DNA of 6,596 nt from contig JASBYZ010000085.1 of assembly GCA_029983705.1 (NCBI GenBank), forward strand, positions 1 through 6,596, read 5' to 3'. The position numbers were made by a program, and so were the translations under genes. Positions 4,871-6,596 of the stretch are shown in pieces. Source of the DNA: Coriobacteriales bacterium (lineage in GTDB: Bacteria; Actinomycetota; Coriobacteriia; Coriobacteriales; JAEZZM01). The notes beneath the pieces were generated by a model. It was not told the DNA's origin. It searched no databases and was given only the letters and a program-made list of their open reading frames with translations. Position 1 is the first letter of the stretch, and each line of letters starts with the position of its first letter.

Positions 4871-6596
4871 TTAGTTTTTCCCGTGACAGTTCTTAAACTT
4901 AAGTCCAGATCCGCATGGGCAAGGATCATTTCTTCCAACGCCCACAAATGGATTTGAGTCTTCAGCCTTCACGTAGGTTTGTACAGGACCCTGGTCTGCT
5001 TGTGGAACCTGAGGGCCTGCGTTATGAGATGCAGCACGCTGACGAAGTGAAGACCTTCCTGAATTATCGCCATCAACTTCAGCAGGACCTGAGTAAGAAA
5101 CGTTGCTAAAGTTGTTTTGTGGCATCTGCTCTTCTGGGCGAGCAATCTCTAAGCGAAGGATGGTTCTCAAGAAGTCTTGATACATAGTCTCAACTAAATC
5201 TCCAAAGGCGGTATAAGCTTCTTGCTTATACTCAACCAGTGGGTCTCTTTGACCAAAACCTCTCAGTCCAATACCAGCCTTGATGTAGTCCATCTCAGAG
5301 AGGTGTGCCATCCAGCGAGAGTCAATAATACGAAGCATTACTTGACTTTCAAGCTCGCGCATGACCTCCTCGCCCAAGGTATTTTCTTTATCTTTATAAA
5401 TATTTTCAATGTAGTCATAGACTGCGTCCATCATGATTTCTGGATCGTCTTCAGTTTCAACGCGGCGCGCGTCAAAGTCATCGCGACCAACCATTTCATG
5501 AACCCAGTTGCTAATTCCTTCTAAATCCCACTCAGATTCCGGAGCGCGGTCTGGGATAAAGCTTGCAACAGCCTTTTCAACGGTATCCTGCATAACCTCT
5601 TGAACGTGCTCGTGAACATCTTTGCCGTCTAAGATCTTGTTGCGCTCTTCGTAGATAACCTTTCTTTGCTTGTTCATAACGTCATCGTACTCAAGAACGT
5701 TTTTACGAGCTTGGAAGTTCATCTGCTCAATTTTTCTTTGAGCGCCCTCAACTGACTTAGATACCATACCGTGCTGAATTGGCATGTCATCAGGGAGCTT
5801 GGTCTTTACCATGATGTTTGAGATTTTATCCATACGGTCACCCGCAAACAATCTCATCAAATCATCTTCAAGTGAAAGGTAGAACTGGGTTGAACCTGGA
5901 TCTCCCTGACGTCCTGAACGACCACGAAGCTGGTTATCAATACGTCTTGACTCATGGCGCTCAGTACCAATTACGGTAAGACCACCTGCTTCAAGCACTT
6001 TTTTCTTCTCTTTTTGTGTAAGGTCTTGAGCTGACGTGAGTGCGCTTTCACGCTGAGCTTCTGTAGCCTCTTCTGGGTCAATGCCTTCCATCTTAAGGTA
6101 GTAGTCAACAAGCTCTTGTGGGTTACCACCAAGCAAAATATCGGTACCACGACCAGCCATGTTAGTAGCAATAGTAACGGCACCCTCACGACCAGCCTGA
6201 GCAACAATTGAAGCTTCGCGCTCATGCTGCTTTGCGTTTAAGATTTCATGTTTAATACCGCGTTTATTTAGAAGGCGAGAAAGTCTTTCGGAAGACTCAA
6301 TTGAAACCGTACCCACGAGCACCGGTTGGCCGTTTGCATGTCTTCTTTCAATCTCATCTGCTACCGCATTAAACTTAGCGTCAATGGTGCGGAATACCAA
6401 GTCTTCTTCATCCTTACGCTGAATTGGTTTGTTGGTAGGAATTGGTTGAACTTTGAGGTTATAAATCTGTTTAAACTCACTGTCTTCGGTAAGCGCAGTA
6501 CCGGTCATTCCAGAAAGTTTGTCATAGAGTCTAAAGTAGTTTTGGAGGGTAATGGTTGCAAGCGTTTGGTTTTCTCCACGAACTAAGACACCCTCT
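4871..6596 (-). CDS. secA: Preprotein translocase ATPase SecA, C-terminal two thirds (5' end outside window)
   Basis: SecA is the ATP-driven motor that pushes unfolded preproteins through SecYEG at the inner face of the membrane. The window shows 574 residues; the reading frame continues past the edge with ENQTLATITLQNYFRLYDKL, a classic SecA segment, so the ATG at 6508 is not the start. NBD2 is visible with motif V TNMAGRGTDI (nt 6137-6166) and motif VI QLRGRSGRQGDPGS including the arginine finger (nt 5891-5932). It is followed by the helical scaffold and wing regions, with RWMAHLSEMDY and GLRGFGQRDPLVEYK in the scaffold. A variable hydrophilic linker leads to a zinc tail, CPCGSG and KNCH (nt 4883-4921), with the CxCx8CH spacing intact. 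That tail binds SecB, lipid or ribosome in other species; I see no SecB here. It ends in TAA immediately before prfB. The Walker A half lies outside the window. Nothing suggests a SecA2-type paralogue. Confidence 0.98.
   Translation of the reverse strand, partial: EGVLVRGENQTLATITLQNYFRLYDKLSGMTGTALTEDSEFKQIYNLKVQPIPTNKPIQRKDEEDLVFRTIDAKFNAVADEIERRHANGQPVLVGTVSIESSERLSRLLNKRGIKHEILNAKQHEREASIVAQAGREGAVTIATNMAGRGTDILLGGNPQELVDYYLKMEGIDPEEATEAQRESALTSAQDLTQKEKKKVLEAGGLTVIGTERHESRRIDNQLRGRSGRQGDPGSTQFYLSLEDDLMRLFAGDRMDKISNIMVKTKLPDDMPIQHGMVSKSVEGAQRKIEQMNFQARKNVLEYDDVMNKQRKVIYEERNKILDGKDVHEHVQEVMQDTVEKAVASFIPDRAPESEWDLEGISNWVHEMVGRDDFDARRVETEDDPEIMMDAVYDYIENIYKDKENTLGEEVMRELESQVMLRIIDSRWMAHLSEMDYIKAGIGLRGFGQRDPLVEYKQEAYTAFGDLVETMYQDFLRTILRLEIARPEEQMPQNNFSNVSYSGPAEVDGDNSGRSSLRQRAASHNAGPQVPQADQGPVQTYVKAEDSNPFVGVGRNDPCPCGSGLKFKNCHGKN

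Noticed and set aside
5971..6225. An 84-residue minus-strand open frame inside secA
   Set aside because: It overlaps conserved SecA NBD2 motifs in another frame and its composition (runs of Leu, Val, Arg and Lys) is that of an out-of-frame reading.
4871..6508. SecA as a complete 545-residue gene starting at ATG 6508
   Set aside because: The frame is open to the window edge with conserved SecA sequence upstream of that ATG (ENQTLATITLQNYFRL), so the methionine belongs to the internal GMTGTA motif.

Overview
This window is a compact, single-strand block of housekeeping genes, all transcribed on the minus strand. In transcription order (high to low coordinate) they are: secA (3' part), prfB, a YitT-family membrane protein, the N- and C-terminal subunits of a split transketolase, ftsE, and the first codons of ftsX. 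All seven are ordinary, intact families. I see no mobile element, CRISPR array, tRNA or rRNA. The only non-coding stretch of any size is 77 bp upstream of ftsE.

The organism is a bacterium with mid-range GC (about 45% by eye). The protein flavour (RF2 without a frameshift site, SecA with a zinc tail, split transketolase) and the mix of gene orders best fit Coriobacteriia (Actinomycetota), perhaps an Atopobium/Olsenella-like genus. This placement is inference from pattern memory, not from a search.

Layout: secA and prfB abut exactly (TAA then ATG). prfB and the yitT-like gene are 5 bp apart. The yitT-like and transketolase-N genes overlap by 4 bp (ATGA). The transketolase subunits are 19 bp apart. 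After the 77-bp gap, which holds a perfect 6-bp-arm palindrome and a weak -10-like element, come ftsE and ftsX, overlapping by 14 or 23 bp. The spacing suggests one operon from secA through transketolase, and a second, possibly separately promoted, ftsEX unit.

Functionally the block joins protein export (SecA motor), translation termination (RF2), a membrane protein of unknown substrate, the non-oxidative pentose phosphate pathway (transketolase), and the FtsEX complex, which controls septal peptidoglycan hydrolysis. The order secA-prfB-YitT-family-(x)-ftsE-ftsX resembles the Bacillus neighbourhood as I recall it, with the transketolase pair filling the variable slot. The points most worth a second look are an RF2 with SPT in place of the canonical SPF stop-codon-recognition tripeptide, an acidic, tyrosine-containing N-terminal extension on FtsE, and the palindrome upstream of ftsE. 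I found no convincing evidence of a wholly new system here.
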